From Flavobacteriales bacterium (GTDB lineage Bacteria > Bacteroidota > Bacteroidia > Flavobacteriales_F > PHOS-HE28), in the NCBI GenBank assembly GCA_016700415.1, contig CP065018.1, forward strand, positions 3,354,001 through 3,418,000: a stretch of DNA of 64,000 bases, given 5' to 3'. The notes beneath the pieces were generated by a model, which saw only the letters and a list, made by a program, of their open reading frames with translations, did not search any database and was not told where the DNA came from. Shown here one piece after another: positions 34,866 through 41,684 of the stretch. Both the position numbers and the translations under genes were made by a program. Position 1 is the stretch's first letter. Each line of letters opens with the position of its first letter.

Positions 34866-35384
34866 ATGCGTAAAGTGGTGGTCACCGGAGCGGAGTGCAG
34901 TGGCAAGTCCACCTTGTCCGAGGACTTGGCCAAGCATTACCGGGTGCCGTGGGTTCCGGAGATGGCGCGTGAATACCTTGATGCCTTGGATCGCCCCTAT
35001 GATGAAAGTGACCTTCTGAAGATCGCCGAGCTCCAGTTGCGCGCGGAGGAGGAAAGGGCCGCTAGGGATCTATCGGTCCCTTCGTTGCTCGTGTGCGATA
35101 CCGACTTGATCACCATCCGCATCTGGGGTGAGGAGAAGTATGGCCGTAGTGATCCGTGGATCGTGCAGCAGACCATGGACCGCCCGTATGATCTTTGGCT
35201 CCTATGCCGTCCGGAAATTCCGTGGATCTACGACCCGCAACGCGAAAATCCGCAAGACCGGGGCCGGCTTTTCGCGGTGTATGAAACGACGTTGAAGGCG
35301 TTGGGAAAACCGTATGTGATCATTGAAGGTGGAAGGGAAGAGCGGTTACGTCGATCGATCGCCGCGATGCAGAAGATGATATGA
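34866..35384 (+). CDS. NadR-like AAA nucleoside kinase
   Basis: This 172-residue P-loop protein has KVVVTGAECSGKSTLSEDLA (Walker A), HYRVPWVPEMAREYLD, LLVCDTDLITIRIWGEEKYG and DRPYDLWLLCRPEIPWIYDP, followed by NPQDRGRLFAVYE. These are the landmarks of the ribosylnicotinamide kinase domain of NadR, here without the adenylyltransferase or DNA-binding parts. It would phosphorylate nicotinamide riboside, trapping it after uptake by a PnuC-type transporter. ATG at 34866 starts the P-loop region. The gene ends just before the promoter of the TPP-riboswitch transcript. Confidence 0.85.
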   Translation: MRKVVVTGAECSGKSTLSEDLAKHYRVPWVPEMAREYLDALDRPYDESDLLKIAELQLRAEEERAARDLSVPSLLVCDTDLITIRIWGEEKYGRSDPWIVQQTMDRPYDLWLLCRPEIPWIYDPQRENPQDRGRLFAVYETTLKALGKPYVIIEGGREERLRRSIAAMQKMI

Positions 35385-35394
35385 GGGATCATTG

Positions 35395-35402
35395 TAGTTT
35401 TG
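35395..35402 (+). promoter_or_regulatory. -7 promoter box TAGTTTTG of the TPP-riboswitch transcript
   Basis: A perfect TAnnTTTG box directly precedes the riboswitch, so transcription would start at its 5' end, as expected for a regulated leader. Confidence 0.55.
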
Positions 35403-35482
35403 TCCCGTCATGCATCGGGGTGCCCCAAAAGGGCTGAGATCAAACCCGTAGAACCTGGGCAGGTAATGCTGCCAAGGGACCG
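35402..35482 (+). ncRNA. TPP riboswitch (THI element)
   Basis: The leader contains CGGGGTGCCCC, AGGGCTGAGATCAAACCCG, AGAACCTGGGCAGGTAATGC and TGCCAAGGGAC. These match the conserved THI-box core in order: GGGGTGCC, GGCTGAGA, ACCC, GAACCTG, the P4/P5 hairpin with GGTAAT, and AGGGA. GTCCC at the start can pair with GGGAC at the end as part of P1. It binds thiamine pyrophosphate and should turn down the TonB-dependent receptor gene that follows about 50 bases later. A GC-rich stretch between riboswitch and ATG could form the expression platform. Confidence 0.93.
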
Positions 35483-35532
35483 CGCCGGAACCCCGGAGCA
35501 CCTCCTTGCCAGACATAAGATCACGGAGGACG

Positions 35533-37917
35533 ATGAAGAAGCTTTTCTCGGTCTGGGTTTCGGTGATGTTGGTGAACATGGCGTTCGCCCAAGTGAAATT
35601 GAACGGAACGGTACATGATGTCGAAGGTGTACCGGTGCCGTTCGCCAGCGTGTTGCTTGGCGATCAGGGATCGCTCGCCCCCACGGATGCCCAAGGTGCG
35701 TTCCACGCGAGCGGCCTTTTTACCGGCGAGTTGCGCATACGCGTTTCCGGTGTCGGCTTCGTTCCGATGGATACTGTGGTCCTGTTGAACCCGGTCGACA
35801 ATTACGTGCTTCTTACGCTTGCACGAAGCACCGTCCAGCTTTCCGCCGCCGAGGTCACCGCGTTGCGTGCCGGCGACCGTGCGCCTTTTGCCAAGAGCAC
35901 CTTGAGCGCTGAGGACATTGCCAAGATCAATACCGGTGCGGACCTGCCGTACCTGCTGGACATGCAGCCCAGTGTAGTGGTGGGCAGCGATGGCGGCACC
36001 GGCATTGGCTATACGAACATGCGGATCCGCGGAAGTGATGCCACGCGCACCAACATCACGCTCAACGGCGTGCCTTTCAACGATGCCGAGAGCCAGGGCG
36101 CTTTCTTAGTGAACCTGCCGGACCTTGCCACCAGTGCGGAGGACATCGAGGTCCAGCGTGGCGTGGGCACCAGTACCAACGGCCCGGGAGCGTTCGGTGC
36201 GAGTGTGAATTTGCGCACCACTTCCGTGAAGCGCGAGGCTTGGGGTTTGATCGATGTCGGCGGCGGATCCTACAACACGCAACGCTATTCCGTCAGCGCT
36301 GGAACCGGCTTGATCGGGGACAAGTTCAGCCTCGACATGCGCCTTTCGTCCATCACCAGCGACGGCTACATCGACCGCGCCAGCGCAGACCTGAAGAGCT
36401 ATTTCCTGCAAGGCGCATGGGTGGGGAAGACGCGCTCGCTACGCTTCATCACCTTCCGCGGAAAGGAAGTGACCTATCAGGCATGGGACGGTGTGCCGGG
36501 CGACGTGATCGACACCAACAGAACGTACAACGGCTTCGCTTACGACAACCAGGTGGACCACTATGACCAGACGCACTACCAATTGCTCTTCGATCAAACG
36601 TTGGGTGCGAACACCACGCTGAACGTGACGTTGTTCCGGGTGCTCGGCGCGGGCTACTACGAGCAGTACAGGCGCGATGATGACCTGGCCACCTATGGCA
36701 TCGCACCGGCGGTGATCAACGGGGACAGCATCAGCACCACGGACATCATCCGGCGGCGCTGGCTGGCCAATACGCTCACCGGTGCGAACCTCAGCGCGGA
36801 CATCAAGCTGGGTGCGCATCAATTGATACTTGGCGGCAGCTACAGTGATTATCGCGGTGAACACTTTGGCGAAGTGATCTGGGCGCGCTACGCCGGGAAC
36901 ACGGACATACGCGATCGCTACTACGACAACAAAGCCAAGAAGACCGATGCCAACGGCTTCGCAAAACTGACCTATGCGCTGAACACCAAGGTCGACCTCT
37001 ATGGCGACGTGCAGCTCCGCAACGTGGGTTACAACTTCCTCGGCTTCAACAATGACCTGTACAACGTGACGCAGCAAGTGGACTACACTTTCTTCAACCC
37101 CAAAGCCGGGCTGCTCTGGCGTGTCGGAGAAGGCGGAAAAGCATACGCATCCTTCTCCGTGGCCAACCGCGAACCGAACCGTGATGACCTCGAAGAGACC
37201 ACGCCAAGCAGCCGTCCCAGTCCGGAGCGTCTCTTCGATTACGAGCTAGGCTACGAGCGCCGCGCCGGTCGCTGGAATGCGGGCATCAATGCCTACTACA
37301 TGGACTACACCGACCAGCTCGTGCTCACCGGTGAACTGAATGATGTGGGCGCTGCCCTGCGCACCAACGTGCCAGAGAGCTACCGGGCAGGGGTGGAGCT
37401 GATGTTCGCCGCACAGATCGCCAAGGCGCTGACGTGGAAGGCCAATGCCACCTTCAGTATGAACAAGGTCCGCAACTACACCGAATATGTGGACGATTGG
37501 GACAACGGCGGCCAGGTCGCGGTGCATAATGCTTCCAGCGATCTCGCGTATTCACCCAGCAGCATCGCGGCAAGCGAGCTCAGCGTACGCGTTTGGGAGA
37601 AGGCCAAGAAAGGTCGCGCGGAGCTCACCCTTGTCACCAAGTGCGTGGGACAACAATATTTGGACAACAGCGCCAGCAGTGAACGCATGCTGGATGCATA
37701 CGTGGTGAATGATCTCCGCGCCAATGTCTCGTTGTTCAGTTTGAAAGGCACTAAGAGCGTGGACTTCAACCTGACCGTGCGCAACATCTTCAGCGAGCAT
37801 TACGAGAGCAACGGCTGGGTCTATAGCTACATCAGCGAGGACCGCAGGCAGGAGCAGGTGGGGCTATTTCCGCAGGCACCGATCAATGTACTGGGCAGGG
37901 TTAGCGTGCGGTTTTGA
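35533..37917 (+). CDS. TonB-dependent receptor, TPP-riboswitch controlled (likely thiamine uptake)
   Basis: The 794-residue outer-membrane receptor has a signal peptide (MKKLFSVWVSVMLVNMAFAQ), a CarboxypepD_reg-like domain (LNGTVHDVEGVPVPFASVLL), a plug domain with NMRIRGSDATRTNITLNGVP and PGAFGASVNLRT, and a 22-strand barrel ending NVLGRVSVRF. No SusD partner is present, which fits small-molecule rather than glycan uptake. The TPP riboswitch in its leader indicates that it imports thiamine or a derivative across the outer membrane using TonB energy. ATG at 35533 gives a proper signal peptide and lies beyond the riboswitch. Confidence 0.92.
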   Translation: MKKLFSVWVSVMLVNMAFAQVKLNGTVHDVEGVPVPFASVLLGDQGSLAPTDAQGAFHASGLFTGELRIRVSGVGFVPMDTVVLLNPVDNYVLLTLARSTVQLSAAEVTALRAGDRAPFAKSTLSAEDIAKINTGADLPYLLDMQPSVVVGSDGGTGIGYTNMRIRGSDATRTNITLNGVPFNDAESQGAFLVNLPDLATSAEDIEVQRGVGTSTNGPGAFGASVNLRTTSVKREAWGLIDVGGGSYNTQRYSVSAGTGLIGDKFSLDMRLSSITSDGYIDRASADLKSYFLQGAWVGKTRSLRFITFRGKEVTYQAWDGVPGDVIDTNRTYNGFAYDNQVDHYDQTHYQLLFDQTLGANTTLNVTLFRVLGAGYYEQYRRDDDLATYGIAPAVINGDSISTTDIIRRRWLANTLTGANLSADIKLGAHQLILGGSYSDYRGEHFGEVIWARYAGNTDIRDRYYDNKAKKTDANGFAKLTYALNTKVDLYGDVQLRNVGYNFLGFNNDLYNVTQQVDYTFFNPKAGLLWRVGEGGKAYASFSVANREPNRDDLEETTPSSRPSPERLFDYELGYERRAGRWNAGINAYYMDYTDQLVLTGELNDVGAALRTNVPESYRAGVELMFAAQIAKALTWKANATFSMNKVRNYTEYVDDWDNGGQVAVHNASSDLAYSPSSIAASELSVRVWEKAKKGRAELTLVTKCVGQQYLDNSASSERMLDAYVVNDLRANVSLFSLKGTKSVDFNLTVRNIFSEHYESNGWVYSYISEDRRQEQVGLFPQAPINVLGRVSVRF

Positions 37918-38043
37918 AAGAGCGGTGGCTGCTTGGATCAGCGTTCATCTGCGTTTATCCACGGTTCAACATTGAAGAAGCTATCTGGATCAACCTCGCA
38001 TTCTCCGCGCCTCTGCGCCTCAGCGGCCAGAACTGTGCGCTCT
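37918..38043. repeat. intergenic repeat words between convergent genes
   Basis: The gap contains GATCAGCGTTCATCTGCGTT followed by TATCCACGGTT and then CATTCTCCGCGCCTCTGCGC. Both words recur in other intergenic repeats of the window (12.5, 38.8, 54.6 and 58.7 kb). No gene and no clean terminator are seen. Confidence 0.6.
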
Positions 38044-38784
38044 TTACCCATGCACCGCTTCGCTCATGGCGAAGATGTGCTCCGGGTCCTGCTCGAAGGC
38101 TGTTCCCACCACCAGTACGTCCGCTCCAGCCTCGCACAAAGCCTGCGCGGTTTTCACGTCACGGATGCCTCCCCCGATGATGATCGGTAGCTCCACGCTC
38201 TTGCGGACCGCGGCGATCATTTCCGGTGAGACCGTGCGTTGGGCCCCGCTGCCGGTATCCATATAGATGGTGCGCAGTCCCAGCAATTCGCCGGCGATGG
38301 CCGTGGCCGCAGCGATGCCCGACTTGTCGTGCGGAATGGGCACGGTCTGGCTCACATAGCTCACGGTGGTGGGTTTGCCGCCGTCCACAAGCATGTAACC
38401 AGTGGGAATGGCCTCGATGCCCATTGCGCGGATGGTGGGCGCGGCCGTGACATGGTGACCGATCAACAGCTCCGGATTCCGTCCGCTGATGAGGCTGAGA
38501 AAAAGCACCGCATCGGCGTGCTTGCTCAGTTGTGCCGGGCTGCCGGGGAAAAGCACCACGGGCCGGTCGCCCCATTGTTTCACCAATTGCACGCAGCGGT
38601 CGAAGGCTGCCGAGGTAAGCAGGCTTCCGCCCACGAAGATCAGGTCGGCCTTGGCCATGCAGGCATTCTGCACGGTTTGTTCCAACCGGGCTTCGTCCGC
38701 ACCGAAGTCGGGGTCGACCAGCACGGCGAGCATCTTCCGCCCACTGGCCTTTGCCGCTCCGATCAGGTCGATCACGTTGCCCAT
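38044..38784 (-). CDS. geranylgeranylglyceryl phosphate synthase family (GGGPS/PcrB-type)
   Basis: The 246-residue TIM-barrel protein shows KMLAVLVDPDFGADE, ADLIFVGGSLLTS, VVLFPGSPAQLS, AIPTGYMLVDGG, IYMDTGSGAQRTV and IIIGGGIRDVKTAQAL. These are the phosphate- and polyprenyl-binding blocks of GGGP synthase. The enzyme joins a polyprenyl diphosphate to sn-glycerol-1-phosphate by an ether bond. Bacteroidota carry a distinct group of these enzymes; chain length and product in vivo are uncertain. On the minus strand TAAGTTCG at 38789-38796, close to a TAnnTTTG box, precedes the ATG by only a few bases. Confidence 0.9.
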   Translation of the reverse strand: MGNVIDLIGAAKASGRKMLAVLVDPDFGADEARLEQTVQNACMAKADLIFVGGSLLTSAAFDRCVQLVKQWGDRPVVLFPGSPAQLSKHADAVLFLSLISGRNPELLIGHHVTAAPTIRAMGIEAIPTGYMLVDGGKPTTVSYVSQTVPIPHDKSGIAAATAIAGELLGLRTIYMDTGSGAQRTVSPEMIAAVRKSVELPIIIGGGIRDVKTAQALCEAGADVLVVGTAFEQDPEHIFAMSEAVHG

Positions 38785-38818
38785 GCCGCGAACTTAGACA
38801 AGGAACGCGGAAAGGATA

Positions 38819-38919
38819 GAACGCAGATGACGCTGAAAGAGTGGATCCACGATGATCGGATGGATACTTTCATTGACAGCATCCGTGACCATCAGCCCTT
38901 TCTGCGTCATCTGCGTTCC
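38819..38919. repeat. intergenic inverted repeat with 'ACGCAGATGACGC' arms
   Basis: GAACGCAGATGACGCTGAAA at the left is matched by TTTCTGCGTCATCTGCGTTC at the right, about 55 bases apart, and would make a stem of some 22 pairs with two mismatches. The loop contains further ATCGGATGGATAC/GCATCCGTGACC pairing. The arm word also occurs at 12.5, 37.9 and 57.7 kb. Confidence 0.8.
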
Positions 38920-38931
38920 ATCAGACTTAAT

Positions 38932-38939
38932 TACCTTTG
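38932..38939 (+). promoter_or_regulatory. -7 promoter box TACCTTTG for ahcY
   Basis: A perfect TAnnTTTG box followed by C lies 23 bases before the ahcY ATG, directly after the inverted repeat. The repeat thus ends just short of the core promoter. Confidence 0.6.
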
Positions 38940-38962
38940 CACTCCTTTTGAAAACACGGAAC

Positions 38963-40276
38963 ATGCCCCAGACCCAAGAACAGCTCAAGTACAAAGTGAA
39001 GGACATCGCGCTCGCCGAATGGGGGCGCAAGGAGATCGAACTGGCCGAGGCCGAGATGCCCGGACTGATGGCCCTCCGCACTCAGTACAAAGGCAAGAAC
39101 CCGCTGAAGGGCGCGCGCATTGCGGGCTGCCTGCACATGACCATCCAGACCGCCGTGTTGATCGAGACCCTCGTGGACCTCGGCGCGCAGGTAAGCTGGA
39201 GCAGCTGCAACATCTTCAGCACGCAGGACCACGCCGCCGCTGCCATCGCTAAAGCGGGCATTCCGGTGTTCGCTTGGAAGGGTCTCAACGAAAAGGACTT
39301 CGACTGGTGCATCGAGCAGACCATCTTCGCTTTCGAGGGCGGCGAGCCGCTGAACATGATCCTCGACGACGGTGGCGACCTCACCAACATGGTCTTCGAC
39401 AAGTTCCCCGAGCTGACCAAGAACATCAAGGGCCTCAGCGAAGAGACCACCACCGGTGTTCACCGCCTGAAGGAGCGCCAGAAGAACGGCACCTTGGTCA
39501 TGCCCGCGATCAACGTGAACGATAGCGTTACCAAGAGCAAGTTCGACAACAAGTACGGCTGCAAGGAAAGCGCAGTGGACGCCATCCGCCGCGCAACCGA
39601 CGTGATGATGGCCGGTAAAGTGGCCGTGGTCGCAGGTTACGGCGATGTGGGCAAAGGCACCGCAGCTTCCCTGAAGGGAGCAGGCGCGCGCGTGATCGTC
39701 ACCGAGATCGACCCCATCTGCGCATTGCAGGCCGCCATGGACGGATTCGAAGTGAAGAAAATGGCCAACGCCGCACCGCGTGCGGACATCATCATCACCA
39801 CCACCGGTAACCGCGACATCATCCGCGGCGAGCATTTCGAGGCGATGAAGGACAAGACCATCGTCTGCAACATCGGCCACTTCGACAATGAGATCGATAT
39901 GGCTTGGATGAACAAAAACCACGGCAGCACCAAGGTGGAGATCAAGCCGCAGGTGGACAAATACACTGTGAATGGCAAGGACATCCTCATCCTCGCGGAA
40001 GGCCGCTTGGTGAATCTCGGCTGTGCCACCGGCCACCCCAGCTTCGTGATGAGCAACAGTTTCACCAACCAGACCCTCGCCCAACTGGAGTTGTGGAACA
40101 ACAGCGGGAAGTACGAGAACAAGGTGTACGTGTTGCCGAAGCTTCTCGATGAGATGGTGGCCAAACTGCACTTAGCCAAGATCGGCGTGGAGCTGGAGGA
40201 GCTCACCGATGTACAGGCCAAGTATATCGACGTGCCGAAGAACGGCCCGTTCAAGACGGACGACTACCGGTACTGA
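38963..40276 (+). CDS. ahcY: S-adenosylhomocysteinase
   Basis: The 437-residue protein hydrolyses S-adenosylhomocysteine to adenosine and homocysteine, keeping methylation reactions running. Seen are CLHMTIQTAVLIETL, SSCNIFSTQDHAAAAIA, the catalytic NVNDSVTKSKFDNKYGC (Lys and Asp), the NAD Rossmann motif VVAGYGDVGKGTAASLKG, CNIGHFDNEIDM, GCATGHPSFVMS and the C-terminal YIDVPKNGPFKTDDYRY, which closes the neighbouring NAD site. ATG at 38963 is the family start; the longer frame runs into a repeat. No SAH riboswitch was recognised. Confidence 0.97.
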   Translation: MPQTQEQLKYKVKDIALAEWGRKEIELAEAEMPGLMALRTQYKGKNPLKGARIAGCLHMTIQTAVLIETLVDLGAQVSWSSCNIFSTQDHAAAAIAKAGIPVFAWKGLNEKDFDWCIEQTIFAFEGGEPLNMILDDGGDLTNMVFDKFPELTKNIKGLSEETTTGVHRLKERQKNGTLVMPAINVNDSVTKSKFDNKYGCKESAVDAIRRATDVMMAGKVAVVAGYGDVGKGTAASLKGAGARVIVTEIDPICALQAAMDGFEVKKMANAAPRADIIITTTGNRDIIRGEHFEAMKDKTIVCNIGHFDNEIDMAWMNKNHGSTKVEIKPQVDKYTVNGKDILILAEGRLVNLGCATGHPSFVMSNSFTNQTLAQLELWNNSGKYENKVYVLPKLLDEMVAKLHLAKIGVELEELTDVQAKYIDVPKNGPFKTDDYRY

Positions 40277-40612
40277 GTAGTTGTCGGTTGTCGGTTGTCA
40301 GTTGACAGGAGTGCGGCCCAGTGTTCAATACGCTGGGGCCGCACTTCGTTTTGTGTCCGCTCGCGCTTGTAGCGCGAAGCGTGCGAGCGCAATTGCGCAA
40401 CACGACAGAAGGCATGGCCACACGTCCCCCCGCGAATTGCATTACCTCTGCGCAGTAGCTACGCGAGACATTCAGCGGAACGTGCAGAGAGCACCAGCAC
40501 AGGAATGCCCACCGCGCAAGCAGGTGGAGTCACCCCTCTCCCTGGGAGAGGGGAAGGGGTGAGGGCTTGAGAACGTCTGACAACGAACAACGAACAACTT
40601 AACCCCAAAGGG
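40277..40612. repeat. composite structured repeat, copy B (inverse of the 25.6-kb copy)
   Basis: This 336-base gap reads, in reverse, like the block at 25545-25805. It starts with GTTGTCGGTTGTCAGTTGAC, then the GTGCGGCCCA...TGGGGCCGCAC hairpin, CGCGCTTGTAGCGCG, GCGCAATTGCGC, CATGCC, then CACCGCGCAAGCAGGTGG-like sequence and CCCCTCTCCCTGGGAGAGG followed by GGTGAGGG. Extra sequence of about 80 bases sits in the middle. No gene is visible. It separates ahcY from the convergent lipoprotein gene. Confidence 0.85.
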
Positions 40613-41047
40613 TCAGTTGAAGATGTGAAGGTTGGTACCGTTGAAGGTGGTATGGTACTGCTTCAACCCGAGCGAAGCCGGGCCTTGGACGATACCGCCG
40701 TCCATCAGGAGAAAGGCACTGCCACAATGGTCCGTGGAAACGGTATCCCGGGCGATCACTTGACTATCATCCACGTAGACCCTGCACAGGTCCTCCGGGC
40801 GGTAGGTGCAATGCCGGTCCAAAGCGGTGAACTCGTCCGGGCTCTTTCGGTATACGATCAACCCCTCGGAGCCCCCGTTGATGTATAACCAACCGCCCGT
40901 GACCGCGAGCGCATTGTAGGCAGGCAGGTTCACGTTGATGTTGATGTCCACATTGACGAGCGGGACATCCACCTTCTTTTCCTTCTTGCATCCCGGTGCA
41001 AAGAGGGCTGCGGAAAGGGCGAGCAACACAAGGTGAAATGCCTTCAT
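40613..41047 (-). CDS. lipoprotein with degenerate Rieske-like domain
   Basis: This 144-residue protein begins with a lipoprotein signal (LSAALFAPGCKKEKK, lipobox Cys about 20). The rest follows the plan of a Rieske ferredoxin fold (GLIVYRKSPDEFTALDRHC, LLMDGGIVQGPASLGLKQYH). The iron-sulfur ligands are altered, however: HCTYRPEDLC stands where C-x-H is expected and STDHCGSAF where C-x-x-H is expected. So it probably cannot bind a normal 2Fe-2S cluster, though three Cys and neighbouring His remain. Similar small lipoproteins are common in Bacteroidota; the function is unknown. Confidence 0.7.
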   Translation of the reverse strand: MKAFHLVLLALSAALFAPGCKKEKKVDVPLVNVDININVNLPAYNALAVTGGWLYINGGSEGLIVYRKSPDEFTALDRHCTYRPEDLCRVYVDDSQVIARDTVSTDHCGSAFLLMDGGIVQGPASLGLKQYHTTFNGTNLHIFN

Positions 41048-41129
41048 CAACAAGAGATCGTGCGTGCATAACGACGCGGCGCGAAGGTAGGTATGCGTGC
41101 CCGGCACGAAATTGGCGGCCGCTCCGGAC

Positions 41130-41429
41130 ATGAAACGCAGGATCCTCCGCCTCATCACCGTTCTCCTTCTGGTATTGGCCGCAGCGCCTGTGGTCCATGC
41201 GCAGGAAGGCATCAGCAAGAAGAAGCAGGACAAGATCCAGCGGGACAAGAAGAAGAATGATGTCAAGGAGGTGAAGAAGGAGGAGAAGCGCATTGCGAAG
41301 AAGCATCTGGCGAACCAGGGCAAAGCCACCCGCAAGCGGATGAAGCGCCACAAGCGCCGGGCCGATAAGCAAGGCAACAGCGGCCATCGGGACCCCTTTC
41401 TGCGCAGGCTTTTCGGCTCAAAGCACTAG
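41130..41429 (+). CDS. small, very basic secreted protein
   Basis: The 99-residue product has a signal peptide (ending in APVVHAQ) and then about 70 residues that are largely Lys, Arg and Glu (SKKKQDKIQRDKKKNDVKEV and onward), likely one long charged helix, ending FLRRLFGSKH. I do not recognise a family. Similar short basic exported proteins occur in Bacteroidota and might bind nucleic acid, LPS or cell wall in the periplasm, but that is a guess. It is divergent from the Rieske-like lipoprotein and stands alone. Confidence 0.6.
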   Translation: MKRRILRLITVLLLVLAAAPVVHAQEGISKKKQDKIQRDKKKNDVKEVKKEEKRIAKKHLANQGKATRKRMKRHKRRADKQGNSGHRDPFLRRLFGSKH

Positions 41430-41684
41430 CTTCTGACCTGTATATCCGCGCTCCGATCTGGTAGCGCGGTTTGATGGTTTTTGGGACTTCATGGGCATAC
41501 CTTGCTACCGCATCAACGGTCAAGGTAATTCCCAATGAACCCTAATATCCAGCGCAAGGCAAATGTCGCTTCTCGCGATTTCCCGCGCCCATCAACGGGT
41601 TCCGACGGTTTGCGCATTCGAGGACTTTTCTATCTTTACGCCCCCTCGTTGCCTATCTTAAAAGAACGTAACACCCAACCGTTG

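Noticed and set aside
38785..38962. SAH or SAM riboswitch before ahcY
   Set aside because: The region is a word-type inverted repeat plus a promoter box; no conserved riboswitch core could be recognised.
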